Made by a program: the position numbers and the translations under genes
Notes under the pieces: model-generated
The model's database searches: none
Told to the model about the DNA's origin: nothing
The model's input: only the letters and a program-made list of their open reading frames with translations
Shown: positions 25,841-34,410 of the stretch, piece after piece
Numbering within the stretch: the first letter of the stretch is position 1
How the letters are laid out: each line of letters begins with the position of its first letter
Assembly (NCBI RefSeq): GCF_050920705.1
Contig: NZ_CP154799.1
Span: 682,001-746,000 of the forward strand
Length of the DNA: 64,000 nt
Reading direction: 5' to 3'
Origin: Regnicoccus_A sp014224355
GTDB lineage: Bacteria > Cyanobacteriota > Cyanobacteriia > PCC-6307 > Cyanobiaceae

Positions 25841-26748
25841 TCAGGCCGAGTCGTCCTGGCTTCGGGCCTCCGCACGGATCTGGGCCTTGGCCTGCTGCCA
25901 GAGCCCCTCCAGCTCGCGAATGCTCTGTCCCTGGAGGTTCCCCCCAGGGCCGCTTCGACGCGGGAGAAGCGATCGAGGAAGCGCCGGTTGGTGCCCGCCA
26001 GGCCGGCCTCCGGATCGAGGCCGCACCAGCGGGCCACGTTCACCAGGGTGAAGAGCACATCCCCCAGCTCCTCCTGGGCGTGGGCCTTGTCGCCGCTGGC
26101 CACGGCCTGCTTGAGCTCATCGAGCTCCTCGTGCACCTTCTCCCAGACCCCTTCGATCGTGTCCCACTCGAAGCCGGCGGCGGCGGCCTTGCGGGAGATG
26201 GTCATGGCTCCGGCCAGGGCGGGCTGCCCCCGCACCTTGCCGGCCAGGCGATCACTGAGGGGGCTGCTGGACGAATCGCGCTGACCGCCGGCGCTGGCTT
26301 CGCCGGCCTTGATGGCCTCCCAGCTGACCTTCACCGCGGCGCTGTCACCGGCCAGCCCCCGGTTGGCGGCGGTGTCGGGCGCCGCAAACACATGCGGATG
26401 GCGCCGCACCAGCTTGTCGTGAAGGCCACGGCTGATCGCGGTGAGATCGAAGCGGCCCGCCTCGCTGGCGATCTGGGCGTGCAACAGCACCTGCAACAGC
26501 AGATCACCCAGTTCCTCCGCCAGATGCCGGTCGTCGCCATGGCGAATGGCGTCGGCCACCTCATGGGCCTCCTCCAGCACGAAGGGCACCAGGGAGGCAT
26601 GGGTCTGCTCGAGGTCCCAGGGACAACCGGCTTCCGGATCACGCAGCTGCGCCACCACGGCGATCAGCCCGGCGAGGGCCTCCAGGGCGGGACCCAGGGC
26701 GGCGGGATCGAGGCGGGAATCGGGGCCGGTCACGGGCCGATGAGCCAC
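25841..26748 (-). pseudogene. mazG: Nucleoside triphosphate pyrophosphohydrolase MazG, frameshifted near the C-terminus
   Basis: From a GTG at 26748 the frame encodes both MazG domains: CPWDLEQTHASL with VLEEAHEVADAI and EELGDLLLQVLLHAQ, then FEWDTIEGVWEKVHEELDEL with EELGDVLFTLVNVARW. At about residue 267, in a run of six C on the plus strand (25940-25945), the frame breaks. The normal family ending GNLQGQSIRELEGLWQQA continues in another frame to 25841. One extra G in the run restores it. Without it the frame reads on to 24925 as unrelated sequence. MazG hydrolyses (d)NTPs including non-canonical ones. Sequencing error is likely; both catalytic domains are upstream of the break. Confidence 0.88.
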
Positions 26749-26760
26749 AGGTCCACCGTC

Positions 26761-27264
26761 CTAACGCCGCTTCCGCTTCCGACGCAGCAACCGGGGCATG
26801 CGCGGCAGGGGGTCGCCGTCCTGGAGCAGATGCAGCCAGCTGCTGGCCTCGACCCCCACCAGCGCCGCCAGCAGCAGGGGCCGCTGCTGACCCCAGAGCC
26901 CCCGCCCCGCCTCCAGCAGCCGCCCTGGGCCCGGCGCTCCCAGGGGCGACAGCAGTGCACTCAGCGCCAGCACCAGCGCTGCCAGGTAAGTCAGGCGCAG
27001 CGCCGAGCCGAGCAGGGGGCTGTGGGAGAGCAGGGAGCGATGGCGCAGCCCGCGGCGGTAAGGCCACCAGAGCAGGGCGAGCGGGCCCCAGCGCCGACTG
27101 GGGTTGGAGCGGGTGTCGAGGTCGGGGGAGAGCCAGAGGCCACCGGCCAGGAAGCCAGCGGCTGCGCTGGCCACCCCCGCCAGCCCCAGCCACGGCCACC
27201 ACAGCAACCCGAAGGGCAGGCTCAACAGCCAGGTGGCACGGTCATGGCTGCGGCCACTGGCCAT
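26761..27264 (-). CDS. DUF2227-family putative metal-binding membrane protein
   Basis: 167 residues. The conserved opening SGRSHDRATWLLSLP, then SPDLDTRSN and LRHRSLLSHSPLLG, match the DUF2227 family of predicted metal-binding membrane proteins, common in cyanobacteria; the His and Asp residues in those motifs are the likely ligands. Membrane segments are at about 10-45 and 92-110. The C-terminus is very basic (RRKRKRR). It lies 12 bases upstream of mazG on the same strand, so they are probably co-transcribed. No function is established. Confidence 0.78.
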   Translation of the reverse strand: MASGRSHDRATWLLSLPFGLLWWPWLGLAGVASAAAGFLAGGLWLSPDLDTRSNPSRRWGPLALLWWPYRRGLRHRSLLSHSPLLGSALRLTYLAALVLALSALLSPLGAPGPGRLLEAGRGLWGQQRPLLLAALVGVEASSWLHLLQDGDPLPRMPRLLRRKRKRR

Positions 27265-27305
27265 GGCTGGAGCGGGCTGCTGATGTGGAGGCAGAATGCC
27301 TCCAC

Positions 27306-27377
<72 letters not shown>

Positions 27378-27423
27378 TCCGAACACAGGGGGCAGGCCAC
27401 CGCGGCGGGGCGTAGGCAGTGGA

Positions 27424-27867
27424 ATGGAGGCTTTCACCACCATCGCCATGGATGACGCCAGCCTGCGGGCCCTGTTCACCAAGCCGTACGGCACCCCTGC
27501 CCCGGGGGAGGAGCAGTGGCGCGCCCTCTATGCCGAAGACGTTCATTTTCAGGACCCCACCCAGGAGCGCCATGGGCTTGCGGCCTACATCCAGGCCCAG
27601 GAGGACCTGGTGAAACGCTGCGATGATGTGTACCTGATGCCGGGGGCGATTGCGATCGAGGGCAGGACCGCCTTCATTGAGTGGGAGATGGGGCTGAAGA
27701 TCAAGGGCATCGAGTTCATCTACCCCGGCACGACCCGATTGCTGATCAACGACGCGGGCAAGATCGTCGACCATCGTGACTACTTCGATTTCGTGGGACC
27801 GACTTTTTCCCCGGTTCCTGTCGTGGGAGGCTTCGTGCGCTGGCTGTACAAGCGTTTCGTGGGCTGA
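27424..27867 (+). CDS. SnoaL/NTF2-like domain protein
   Basis: 147 residues. The pattern WRALYAEDVHFQDPTQERHGLAAYIQ, FIEWEMGLKIKG and INDAGKIVDHRDYFDF is that of the SnoaL-like NTF2 cone fold, often found in small isomerases, hydratases or binding proteins. No catalytic assignment can be made. No signal peptide. It begins 46 bases after tRNA-Val and stands alone. An internal start at residue 9 (MDDASL) is possible. Confidence 0.72.
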   Translation: MEAFTTIAMDDASLRALFTKPYGTPAPGEEQWRALYAEDVHFQDPTQERHGLAAYIQAQEDLVKRCDDVYLMPGAIAIEGRTAFIEWEMGLKIKGIEFIYPGTTRLLINDAGKIVDHRDYFDFVGPTFSPVPVVGGFVRWLYKRFVG

Positions 27868-27925
27868 TCCATCGGCCTGATCACCCCTCCCTTTGAGGCG
27901 CACAGTTGTCAATGAACGATCAGGT

Positions 27926-28648
27926 TCATTGCCGAATCCAGGTGTCCGCCAGGGCGAGATCAGCGCCCTCGAAGAAACGGGTTTCGGCATCGACGAATCT
28001 GGAGACCAGCTTTTCCGCCAGGGCCTGCCAGGCTTTATTTCCCACCACCGCCACCCGCCGGATCGCCCGACGATGGTCGCGCACGAGTGCCAGGTGGCGC
28101 CCCAGGGCACCGAGGCCAGCCCAGCCATCGAACTGGCGCAGATCCAGCAGCAGCCTGACACCATCGATCCCCTGAATCTCAGCATCGATGTCGGCTTCGA
28201 TCCGTTCATAAACACTGGCCTCGATCGTGCCGATGAGCTGGACCCGGATCACATCGCCCTGCCGCTCCAGATGCATCGTGCCCAGCGACTCCGCCAACCA
28301 GCGGCGGGCATCCTCCAGTTCCGCATCGGCGAACACCCGCACCGGGCAGGGCATCACCAGGCTGAAGGCCGCCACGGCCGTGCGCACCCAGGCCACATCC
28401 GACACCAGCGCCAGTCGCTCGAAACCATCCCAGTGCCGCAAAGCCTCTCGGCCGTCAGCCCAGGCGGCGCCCAGGTCATAGCCCCCGAAGGCGGGCCCCA
28501 GATGCGCGAGCAGCTTGAGGCGATCGTGCTGTTCAAGGGCACGATCCAAAGCCGGTGTGAGCACGTGGTCATAATCGTTGGCGGTGATCTGGCCCTGGAA
28601 GGAAAAACCGAGGGTTCCGTCCGGCAGCCCGCTCATGCATTCGATCAT
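27926..28648 (-). CDS. Tandem SpoIIAA-like (STAS/SEC14-fold) protein
   Basis: 240 residues made of two similar halves of about 120. Each starts with a strand reading like GFSFQGQITANDYDHVLTPAL or VQLIGTIEASVYERIEADID, has a middle like LKLLAHLGPAFGGYDLGAAW or VRLLLDLRQFDGWAGLGAL, and ends with a strand such as RLALVSDVAWVR or RVAVVGNKAWQALAE. This matches the SpoIIAA-like family, which usually occurs as a single domain. The role is unknown; possible lipid or nucleotide binding is only suggested by the fold. It stands alone, convergent with the SnoaL-like gene. Confidence 0.72.
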   Translation of the reverse strand: MIECMSGLPDGTLGFSFQGQITANDYDHVLTPALDRALEQHDRLKLLAHLGPAFGGYDLGAAWADGREALRHWDGFERLALVSDVAWVRTAVAAFSLVMPCPVRVFADAELEDARRWLAESLGTMHLERQGDVIRVQLIGTIEASVYERIEADIDAEIQGIDGVRLLLDLRQFDGWAGLGALGRHLALVRDHRRAIRRVAVVGNKAWQALAEKLVSRFVDAETRFFEGADLALADTWIRQ

Positions 28649-28834
28649 GGAATTATCCTCCGAGGTGGCCTACCAGAACCGTAGCCATCGGGCCGAAGTG
28701 CGGCCTCCGCAACTGCTCCCTCTTCACTGAATGGGCGCCCACGGGCGATGGCCATCACTCACCTGGCGCTGGCCTGCCTGACGGGCTGACGATTCGAGCC
28801 GACGATGCAGGCAACCCTCAGGCCGGCGATGAGC

Positions 28835-29614
28835 TCATCCTTGCTCCAACTCCCAGTCACGCAGAGCCTCCACACTCAGCTGCGCCAGCTGCTGCCAGGC
28901 GCCATCGATCGTCAGCACATGCCCGCTTCCTTCAAGCCAGCAGAAACGGCAGCGCTCAGGATTCAGGCAGCGCTGCAGCATCGCCACGGACTTGGCCGGT
29001 TGCACCACACGATCCTGATGGCTCATCAGGACCAGCGCCGGCAGCTGCAGGCCTTTCCGCCTGAGTTGGCTTCGGACCTGCGAGATCAGGTGCAGCACCT
29101 GCAGGCTGGTGGCTACCGGGTAGCGCTCATACCCCCAGAACTCCTCGACTGCTGAGGGGTCCACAAAATCATCCGGATCCTTGGGCAACTCGCGCACAAG
29201 CAGACGCAGCAACGGAGCCAGCCATCGGCGCCGATCCCGGATGGCGATCGGTGGGGAGTAAAGCAACAGTCCCACCAGATCTGGATCCTGCATCCCCGCC
29301 TGCAAGGCCAGGATTGAACCGAGTGAGAGGCCTCCCACGACCACCCGCTCACCACGCTGACGGAGTCGGGCGATTGCATGCACCACCTGTTCACTCCAGT
29401 CGCTCGCCTGCACAGGCTGGAGATCCTTCAGGCAGGTGCCATGGCCCGCCAGCAGCGGTACTTCCACGCTGTACCCCTGGCGATGCAACCAGGTGGCCAG
29501 AGGCCTCATCTCCGCGGCCGAGCCCGTGAAGCCATGCAGCAAGAGAACAGCGGTTCCTCGATTGCCCGCCAGTGACAGGGGATGAGGGTCAGCGCGATGG
29601 GTGGGTTGAGACAA
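28835..29614 (-). CDS. Alpha/beta-hydrolase, carboxylesterase-like
   Basis: 259 residues from a TTG at 29614. LLHGFTGSAAEM gives the oxyanion region, GGLSLGS the nucleophile (Ser97), MSHQDRVV the aspartate and EGSGHVLTID the histidine. The arrangement is that of Est30-type carboxylesterases and monoacylglycerol lipases. The natural substrate is unknown. No signal peptide, so it is cytoplasmic. It is monocistronic; a BASS transporter remnant lies upstream. Confidence 0.82.
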   Translation of the reverse strand: MSQPTHRADPHPLSLAGNRGTAVLLLHGFTGSAAEMRPLATWLHRQGYSVEVPLLAGHGTCLKDLQPVQASDWSEQVVHAIARLRQRGERVVVGGLSLGSILALQAGMQDPDLVGLLLYSPPIAIRDRRRWLAPLLRLLVRELPKDPDDFVDPSAVEEFWGYERYPVATSLQVLHLISQVRSQLRRKGLQLPALVLMSHQDRVVQPAKSVAMLQRCLNPERCRFCWLEGSGHVLTIDGAWQQLAQLSVEALRDWELEQG

Positions 29615-29694
29615 ATCGGGAGAAGCAGCGGCTATGGACTGTCTCCCCAGGAACGTTCAACCATGGTCGGGCGTGCCGGCGCGGGAGTAGCCCG

Positions 29695-29988
29695 TCACAG
29701 CTCGATCACAGACGGATCAGCCATGGCCTGGATCGCACAGCGCCAGGCCAGATCGGGAAGGCTGGTGACCATCATCAACAGGGCTCCCACCGCGATGCCC
29801 ACCGTGCCGTTCTGGAAGCCGCTTTCGATCGCAACGGAGCTCACCAGGCTGGCCGGAAGGCGAAGGATCTGGGCCACGGCTGTCCCGATCCCCAGCAGCA
29901 CAGGCAGCGTGATGGTGGTGATCAGACTGGCCAGTGCTGTGAAGGAGATGGACAGAGCTACATCACCCCGCGCAGAAGGGTCTGGAGC
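29695..29988 (-). pseudogene. Bile acid:sodium symporter (BASS) family remnant
   Basis: The minus frame between stop codons reads GDVALSISFTALASLITTIT followed soon by LGIGTAVAQILRLPASL and SVAIESGFQNGTVGIAVG. The first piece matches the sodium-binding core of BASS transporters and the last piece matches their IEVGIQN segment about 100 residues later in full proteins. Here they are about 25 residues apart, so the middle is deleted, and the N-terminal helices are absent. It sits in frame directly after the stop of the DCC-family gene. It cannot fold as a transporter and is best read as a relic. Confidence 0.68.
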
Positions 29989-30450
29989 TCATCCTCCCGT
30001 CTGGTCGCTGAGCTCGCCATGGATCGGTGCCTTCCGCTCGCCCACCCGGCAGGAGGGACCCTCACGTCCGGCGCAGAGGGTGTCGAGATCGGGGCGACCG
30101 GTGATCCGCAGCCGCAGGCGGGACCAGATCCCGTAGATCACCCGGGCCAGGGGGCCGAGCAAGGGCCAGTCGATGGGGGCGTAGATCCATCCCAGCCCCA
30201 CCTGGCGGTAGGCCTCCTGGAACACCGCCAGATCGCGCAGCACACGGCCATCGGCCGTGATCCCGTGCACACGGCCCATCGCCTGGCGGTAGCTGATCCC
30301 CTGGAAGGCCGAAGGGTCATAGCCCGGAGCATCGATGTCGACGAAGCGAATCGCTCCGTGGCCGTCGTCACGACGGCTGAGGAGCGCCACTTCACGCCTG
30401 CAGAGTGGGCAGGCCCCGTCGTAGAGAAGAGTGAGCTCTGGTGGGATCAT
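29989..30450 (-). CDS. DCC-family thiol-disulfide oxidoreductase-like protein (DUF393)
   Basis: 153 residues. The opening LTLLYDGACPLCRREVALL carries the DxxCPxC motif for which the family is named; RFVDIDAPGYDP and AVFQEAYRQVGLGWIYAP follow as usual. The fold is thioredoxin-like and a redox role is predicted, but substrates are unknown. The C-terminal 30 residues are unique. A second DCC protein lies at 35281-35715. The gene is followed in frame by the BASS remnant. Confidence 0.82.
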   Translation of the reverse strand: MIPPELTLLYDGACPLCRREVALLSRRDDGHGAIRFVDIDAPGYDPSAFQGISYRQAMGRVHGITADGRVLRDLAVFQEAYRQVGLGWIYAPIDWPLLGPLARVIYGIWSRLRLRITGRPDLDTLCAGREGPSCRVGERKAPIHGELSDQTGG

Positions 30451-30557
30451 CGATTGACCCTAAGGCTGAATCTTGCCTGGAGCGGCTGGATCGGAGGCCG
30501 ACCCAAGGCCGGATGACCGCCCATGCCATCGAAGAATTTTTTGCTCGGATCTAGGCC

Positions 30558-31187
30558 ATGACGATGCACGAATCTGACCTGACCCCGAAGGCCTGGGATC
30601 AGCGTTACCTGCAGGGTCGTGATGGCTGGGAACTCGGCAAGGCCGCTCCTCCGCTTGCGCACTTTCTTCACGACCATCCTTTGGCCCCCCAGCCGCCGGG
30701 CCGGGTGCTGGTGCCGGGCTGTGGCCGCGGCCATGAAGCACGATTGCTGAATTCCCTTGGCTTCACGGTGATCGGGATCGACATCAGCGCCGAGGCCCTG
30801 CGGGAAGCCAGACGGCTGGATCAGCCCGACGCCTCGTGCCAGTGGTTGCAGGTTGATCTGCTCGACCCGCCGGCACTGGAAGAGGCCGGATTGGGCCAGG
30901 ACAGCGTGATCGGCGCGGTGGAACACACCTGCTTCTGCGCCATCGACCCGGCCCTGCGGACTGCCTATGCCCAGAGCATGGGCCGGATGGTGGCGCCAGG
31001 TGGATGGTTGCTGGGCCTGTTCTGGTGCCACTCGCGCAGCGGTGGCCCACCGTTCGGATGCCAGCCTGAACAGGTGGCCCGCTGGCTCCAGGGTGCCGGG
31101 TTCGAGGCCGAGGTGTGGGGCCCCGCCCATCACGGGCTGCCCAGCCGCGATAACGAATGGCTGGGACTCTGGCGCCGGAAGAGCTGA
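30558..31187 (+). CDS. SAM-dependent methyltransferase, TPMT-like
   Basis: 209 residues. WDQRYLQGRDGWELGKAAPPL and VLVPGCGRGHEARLL (SAM motif I) are typical of the thiopurine S-methyltransferase (TPMT) superfamily, as is HTCFCAID. In bacteria this group methylates thiols, halides or metalloids (selenium, tellurium); plant relatives make methyl halides. Which substrate applies cannot be decided. It is flanked by a 107-base divergent gap and a strong downstream hairpin. Confidence 0.82.
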   Translation: MTMHESDLTPKAWDQRYLQGRDGWELGKAAPPLAHFLHDHPLAPQPPGRVLVPGCGRGHEARLLNSLGFTVIGIDISAEALREARRLDQPDASCQWLQVDLLDPPALEEAGLGQDSVIGAVEHTCFCAIDPALRTAYAQSMGRMVAPGGWLLGLFWCHSRSGGPPFGCQPEQVARWLQGAGFEAEVWGPAHHGLPSRDNEWLGLWRRKS

Positions 31188-31200
31188 GGCCGGAGGCGAA

Positions 31201-31234
31201 GGAGCTGACGCCCTCGATTGAAGGCGTCAGCTCC
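31201..31234. other. Perfect 12-bp hairpin between methyltransferase and cyAbrB genes
   Basis: GGAGCTGACGCC (31201-31212) is the exact inverse complement of GGCGTCAGCTCC (31223-31234), with a 10-base loop. It lies between two convergent genes, 13 bases after the methyltransferase stop and 68 before the AbrB-like stop. No T-run follows on either strand, so it may be a bidirectional, T-less terminator or an mRNA end stabiliser. Confidence 0.6.
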
Positions 31235-31302
31235 CAGAGAAGTCATGGGTGCTGGGAGAATCCTGCTGCGGCAAGGCAAGGCCTGCTTCAGGACCCCGAC
31301 CA

Positions 31303-31671
31303 TCACTCCTCTTCGTCGTCACCCCCGACAGGAACGAGACGGATCTGCTTGCGGCCGAGCTTGATCTGGAACTCGTCACCGGGCTTGAGGTCGATCAGGG
31401 CGGTGTAGGCCTTGCCGATCAGCAGGTTGCCGTTGAACTGAACCTTGGTGACGTAGCTGAGCTTGCGGCCACTCTTGCCGGCACCGGAGCCACCGCCGAC
31501 GCCGAGGCTGACGCCCTTGGCCTCCAGCAGCGCTTCGTAGAAGGCCGTGAAATTGAGCCGCTCGCTGCCGTCTTTCTTGGAACTCACATAGCCGCAGCTG
31601 CGCACCAGGTCGGATTTGGAGGCATCACCCATCTCCTTCACCTTGGCGAGAAGGTCTGGTCCGGTGAGCAT
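31303..31671 (-). CDS. cyAbrB-family transcriptional regulator
   Basis: 122 residues from the ATG at 31671. Start MLTGPDLLAKVKEMGDASKS and YVSSKKDGSERLNFTAFYEALL are the N-terminal part of cyanobacterial AbrB-like proteins; the C-terminal AbrB-like swapped hairpin (YVTKVQFNGNLLIGKAYT) is where DNA binding is located in this group. These regulators tune carbon/nitrogen balance and inorganic carbon uptake genes. The start at 31671 rather than 31710 is favoured by a -10 like element at 31697-31702. The glycine-rich linker and acidic tail DDEEE are usual. Confidence 0.92.
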   Translation of the reverse strand: MLTGPDLLAKVKEMGDASKSDLVRSCGYVSSKKDGSERLNFTAFYEALLEAKGVSLGVGGGSGAGKSGRKLSYVTKVQFNGNLLIGKAYTALIDLKPGDEFQIKLGRKQIRLVPVGGDDEEE

Positions 31672-31696
31672 GGCGTTCGTGTCTTGGAACGCTCCA

Positions 31697-31702
31697 ATCA
31701 TA
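31697..31702 (-). promoter_or_regulatory. Putative -10 element of the cyAbrB gene
   Basis: On the minus strand TATGAT lies 25 bases before the chosen ATG at 31671. The region around it is AT-richer than the rest of the window. A matching -35 is weak (GGTCAA at 17 bases upstream), as is common for regulated cyanobacterial promoters. Confidence 0.5.
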
Positions 31703-31986
31703 GCAATCAAACAGATGCTTTGACCAGAAAACAGCCCTCAGTTCCACCCAACAACCCAGACCAAGTGATGACCGAATGCAAGCCAGAAGGCGCTTGACGT
31801 AAAGCCACATGATCGGGATGGTGTTGGCCTGGAGCCGCCTCACCACCCCAACAGAACTTCAGGCCATGCCGTCTCTACCACCAGCGCGGCATCGTCTGGA
31901 ACGGCATCACCAGCCCCTGATCTGAGCACAACGAATCAGCCAGGATGTCAGTGACAGCGCATCCCAGAGCTCGGACGGTGGTCGCC

Positions 31987-32889
31987 ATGCCTGCTTTCAC
32001 GATCCAGCCGATGAGCGAGGCGCATCTGCCGCTGGTGACGGAATGGGCCCGGCAGGAAGGGTTCTGCCCAGGTGTTGGGGATGCCGGGGTGTATCGCCAC
32101 ACCGATGCCGGCGGCCTCTGGCTGGGATGCCTTGGCGAGGAGCCGGTGGGATGTGTCGCCGGCATTCGTTACGACCAGCGCTATGGATTCATCGGCCTGT
32201 TCCTTGTGCGGCCGGCCTTCCGTGGACGGGGTTATGGCGTGGCGCTCTGGCGCCACGCCCTCGCGCACCTTGAAGGGGTGGCCTGCATCGGCCTGGAAGC
32301 GGCCCCTGAGAGGCTGATCGACTACAGCCGCTGGGGATTCGTGGCGGCCTACGACACCCTGCGCTGGCGATTGCCAGCCGCCAGCCGCAGCCGCTGCAGC
32401 GGGGCTGTCCTGCCGAGGGGCTACGCCGTGGTGGGCAGAGCAGAACTGGCCGCAGACGCGGGGGCCCACGACCTGGTGCTCGCCTACGACGCCCGCCACG
32501 AGGCCACACCGCGCCCCCATTTCCTGGGGGAATGGCTGGGGCAGAGCAACGGCACCGTGGAGCTCGTGCGCGATGACCTGGGCTGTTGCCGTGGCTTCGG
32601 GCGGATCCGTCCCTGCCTGCTGAGCGATGGTGCGGGCGCCCTGGGCTGGCGGCTGGGCCCGTTGCTGGCCGATGCCCCGGTCCTGGCTGGCGCCCTGCTC
32701 GATCGCCTCTGCTCCGAGCGGACGGGCCCCCTGATGATCGATGCTCCCGAAGCGAATCCCAGAGCCCATCGACTGCTTCAGGAGCGGGGCTTCCAGATCG
32801 TCGGGCGCACCGTGCGCATGTACCGGGGCAGACCTCCTGCCCTGCCGCAGCAGGACATCTACGGACTGGCCTGCCTGGAGCTGGGCTGA
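31987..32889 (+). CDS. GNAT-family N-acetyltransferase (two-domain)
   Basis: 300 residues from the ATG at 31987 (an upstream in-frame start at 31945 adds 14 residues). The acetyl-CoA loop is FLVRPAFRGRGYGVALW (RGRGYG is the R/QxxGxG/A motif), after FTIQPMSEAHLPLVTEWARQEGF. A second GNAT-like half (about residues 150-290) ends with ANPRAHRLLQERGFQIVGRTVRMYRG, as in YitH-like proteins. The acceptor substrate is unknown. The preceding 284 bases (31703-31986) hold no gene I can support. Monocistronic or first before the MlaE-like gene 37 bases later. Confidence 0.8.
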   Translation: MPAFTIQPMSEAHLPLVTEWARQEGFCPGVGDAGVYRHTDAGGLWLGCLGEEPVGCVAGIRYDQRYGFIGLFLVRPAFRGRGYGVALWRHALAHLEGVACIGLEAAPERLIDYSRWGFVAAYDTLRWRLPAASRSRCSGAVLPRGYAVVGRAELAADAGAHDLVLAYDARHEATPRPHFLGEWLGQSNGTVELVRDDLGCCRGFGRIRPCLLSDGAGALGWRLGPLLADAPVLAGALLDRLCSERTGPLMIDAPEANPRAHRLLQERGFQIVGRTVRMYRGRPPALPQQDIYGLACLELG

Positions 32890-32926
32890 CGAGACCCCTG
32901 GGTACCCTTGGCCAGCGACGCTTGCG

Positions 32927-33541
32927 ATGGTGGAGTGGATCCGACGCGAACTGCTCGCCTCGATGCCCCTGGCCGTGGTGATTGCCGCGGCGATGGGGAT
33001 GGGTCTGATTCACCTGCTGGTGGACCTGCTGAACCAGCGCGCCGCCCTGAGTCTTGAGGCCTTGATGGTGGCCCTGCTCAACGTCGTGGCTCCCCTGGCG
33101 GTCAGCCTGATCTGGATCAGCTGTTGCGCCCCCCAGCGGGTTGGGCAGGCGGCGCGTCATCCGCAGGGCGGATCCCGCGGGGAGATGGTCGCGGCGATGG
33201 CGACCGCAGCAGCCTGCGCCACCCTGCTGCTCCCCTACTTCATCGGGGCAGCGATGCTGGCTGGAGCCCTGGCCACCTCGGTGCCGGATCCTCTGCGACA
33301 GCTGGTCCCCCTGCTGGGGTTGCTCACTCCGCCAGCCATGGCCAGGGTGACCCTGCATGGGGCCGTGCTTGCGGCCGCAAGCGCCTTGATCTGCTTCCGT
33401 CAGGGTCGACGTTGCCGCCATCGCTCGGATGACCTGCCCCGCTGCATCGCCTCCGCCACGGTGGAGGCCGTCCTTGTGATCCTCAGCCTGGAGGCGTTGG
33501 TCGCCATCCTCGTGCCACCCAACATCCCTCCGATCGGATGA
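32927..33541 (+). CDS. Divergent, shortened MlaE-like permease
   Basis: 204 residues with about five hydrophobic segments. VVAPLAVSLIWISCCAPQRVGQAA aligns by eye with the MlaE helix that usually reads RELGPLLTALLVAGRVGSA, and ALICFRQG with the later CYQG region, followed by IASATVEAVLVILSLEALVAIL like the MlaE tail. It is about 50 residues shorter than usual and many conserved residues differ. Its stop overlaps the start of an MCE/MlaD gene by 4 bases, which supports the reading as its membrane partner. No ATPase is adjacent. A different small membrane family is possible. Confidence 0.55.
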   Translation: MVEWIRRELLASMPLAVVIAAAMGMGLIHLLVDLLNQRAALSLEALMVALLNVVAPLAVSLIWISCCAPQRVGQAARHPQGGSRGEMVAAMATAAACATLLLPYFIGAAMLAGALATSVPDPLRQLVPLLGLLTPPAMARVTLHGAVLAAASALICFRQGRRCRHRSDDLPRCIASATVEAVLVILSLEALVAILVPPNIPPIG

Positions 33542-34410
33542 ACGAACGCCCACCGGATCAACCATCCATGCAGACCGGCCGTCGGATGCAACTGGGTCTC
33601 AGCGAAGGGCTCAGCTGGGCGGTGCTGCTCGGCGCCCTGGTCCTCGGCACCTGGATCGTGGCGGGGGCCCTGCGGCAGCAGGCCTGGCTGAGCTCCAGCT
33701 TTGCGCTGCGCTTCCGCACCGGGAACGCCACGGGCATCTGGCCGGGGATTCATGTGACCATCTCCGGCTACCGGATCGGCGAGGTTGAAAAGGTGCGGCT
33801 GGGATCGGATGGCAACGTGTCGGTCGACATGCGCATCGCCGAGCGCTACCGCTCGCTGGTCGGCCCCAACAGCAGGGCTTCGATCTATCAGGAAGGCTTG
33901 ATCGGCAGCAGCCTGATCGCCCTGAGCGCCGATCCCTCCGGAAACGGTCAATCCCGGCCGAGAACCGATCGCCTGATCCCCTTCGACGAGTCACCGGATC
34001 TGGCCAAGCTGCTGGTGCAACTGGGGGAGACCCGCCTGGTGCTGAACCGTGCCCTGCAGGGCACCGTCGAGATCGCGGAGCGGGATCTTCCTGGAGCGAT
34101 CGCCGGCTTCAAAGGCACCCTTGGGGATGTGAGCCGGCTCAGCCAGCGGGTGGAGCAGGAATCCGGCACGACCGCCGCCACCGCCCGCAAGACCCTGCAG
34201 GTGTTCGAGCGCACGGGCGAGCGCCTGGAGAGCACCAGCGCCGAAGCCCAGGAGGCCACCGAGGCCGCCATCCGCCTGATCCGTGACACCCAGCCTGAAG
34301 TGCTCGGCACCCTCAAGGAGATCAGGACCCTGGCCGAACGGGCCAATCACCTGCTGGGGGTTCCCACTCCGGAAGAACGCTCCAGCCCAGCGCCATCCCC
34401 CACGCCATGA
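33538..34410 (+). CDS. MCE/MlaD-family periplasmic lipid-binding protein (second copy)
   Basis: 290 residues. One anchor helix (about 23-43), then an MCE domain with FRTGNATGIWPGIHVTISGYRIGEVEKV, and a long helical region ending in a proline/serine tail. MCE proteins pass lipids between membranes with an MlaE permease. The start overlaps the MlaE-like gene and the stop overlaps a potassium channel gene, both by 4 bases (33538-33541, 34407-34410), so translation of the three is coupled. It is a paralogue of the protein at 657-1655, sharing the MCE core but not the tail. Confidence 0.82.
   Translation: MNERPPDQPSMQTGRRMQLGLSEGLSWAVLLGALVLGTWIVAGALRQQAWLSSSFALRFRTGNATGIWPGIHVTISGYRIGEVEKVRLGSDGNVSVDMRIAERYRSLVGPNSRASIYQEGLIGSSLIALSADPSGNGQSRPRTDRLIPFDESPDLAKLLVQLGETRLVLNRALQGTVEIAERDLPGAIAGFKGTLGDVSRLSQRVEQESGTTAATARKTLQVFERTGERLESTSAEAQEATEAAIRLIRDTQPEVLGTLKEIRTLAERANHLLGVPTPEERSSPAPSPTP

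Noticed and set aside
24925..26748. MazG as a 607-residue fusion protein
   Set aside because: The extra part is antisense to arfB and the carbonic anhydrase and results from the homopolymer frameshift; the normal C-terminus is present in the neighbouring frame.
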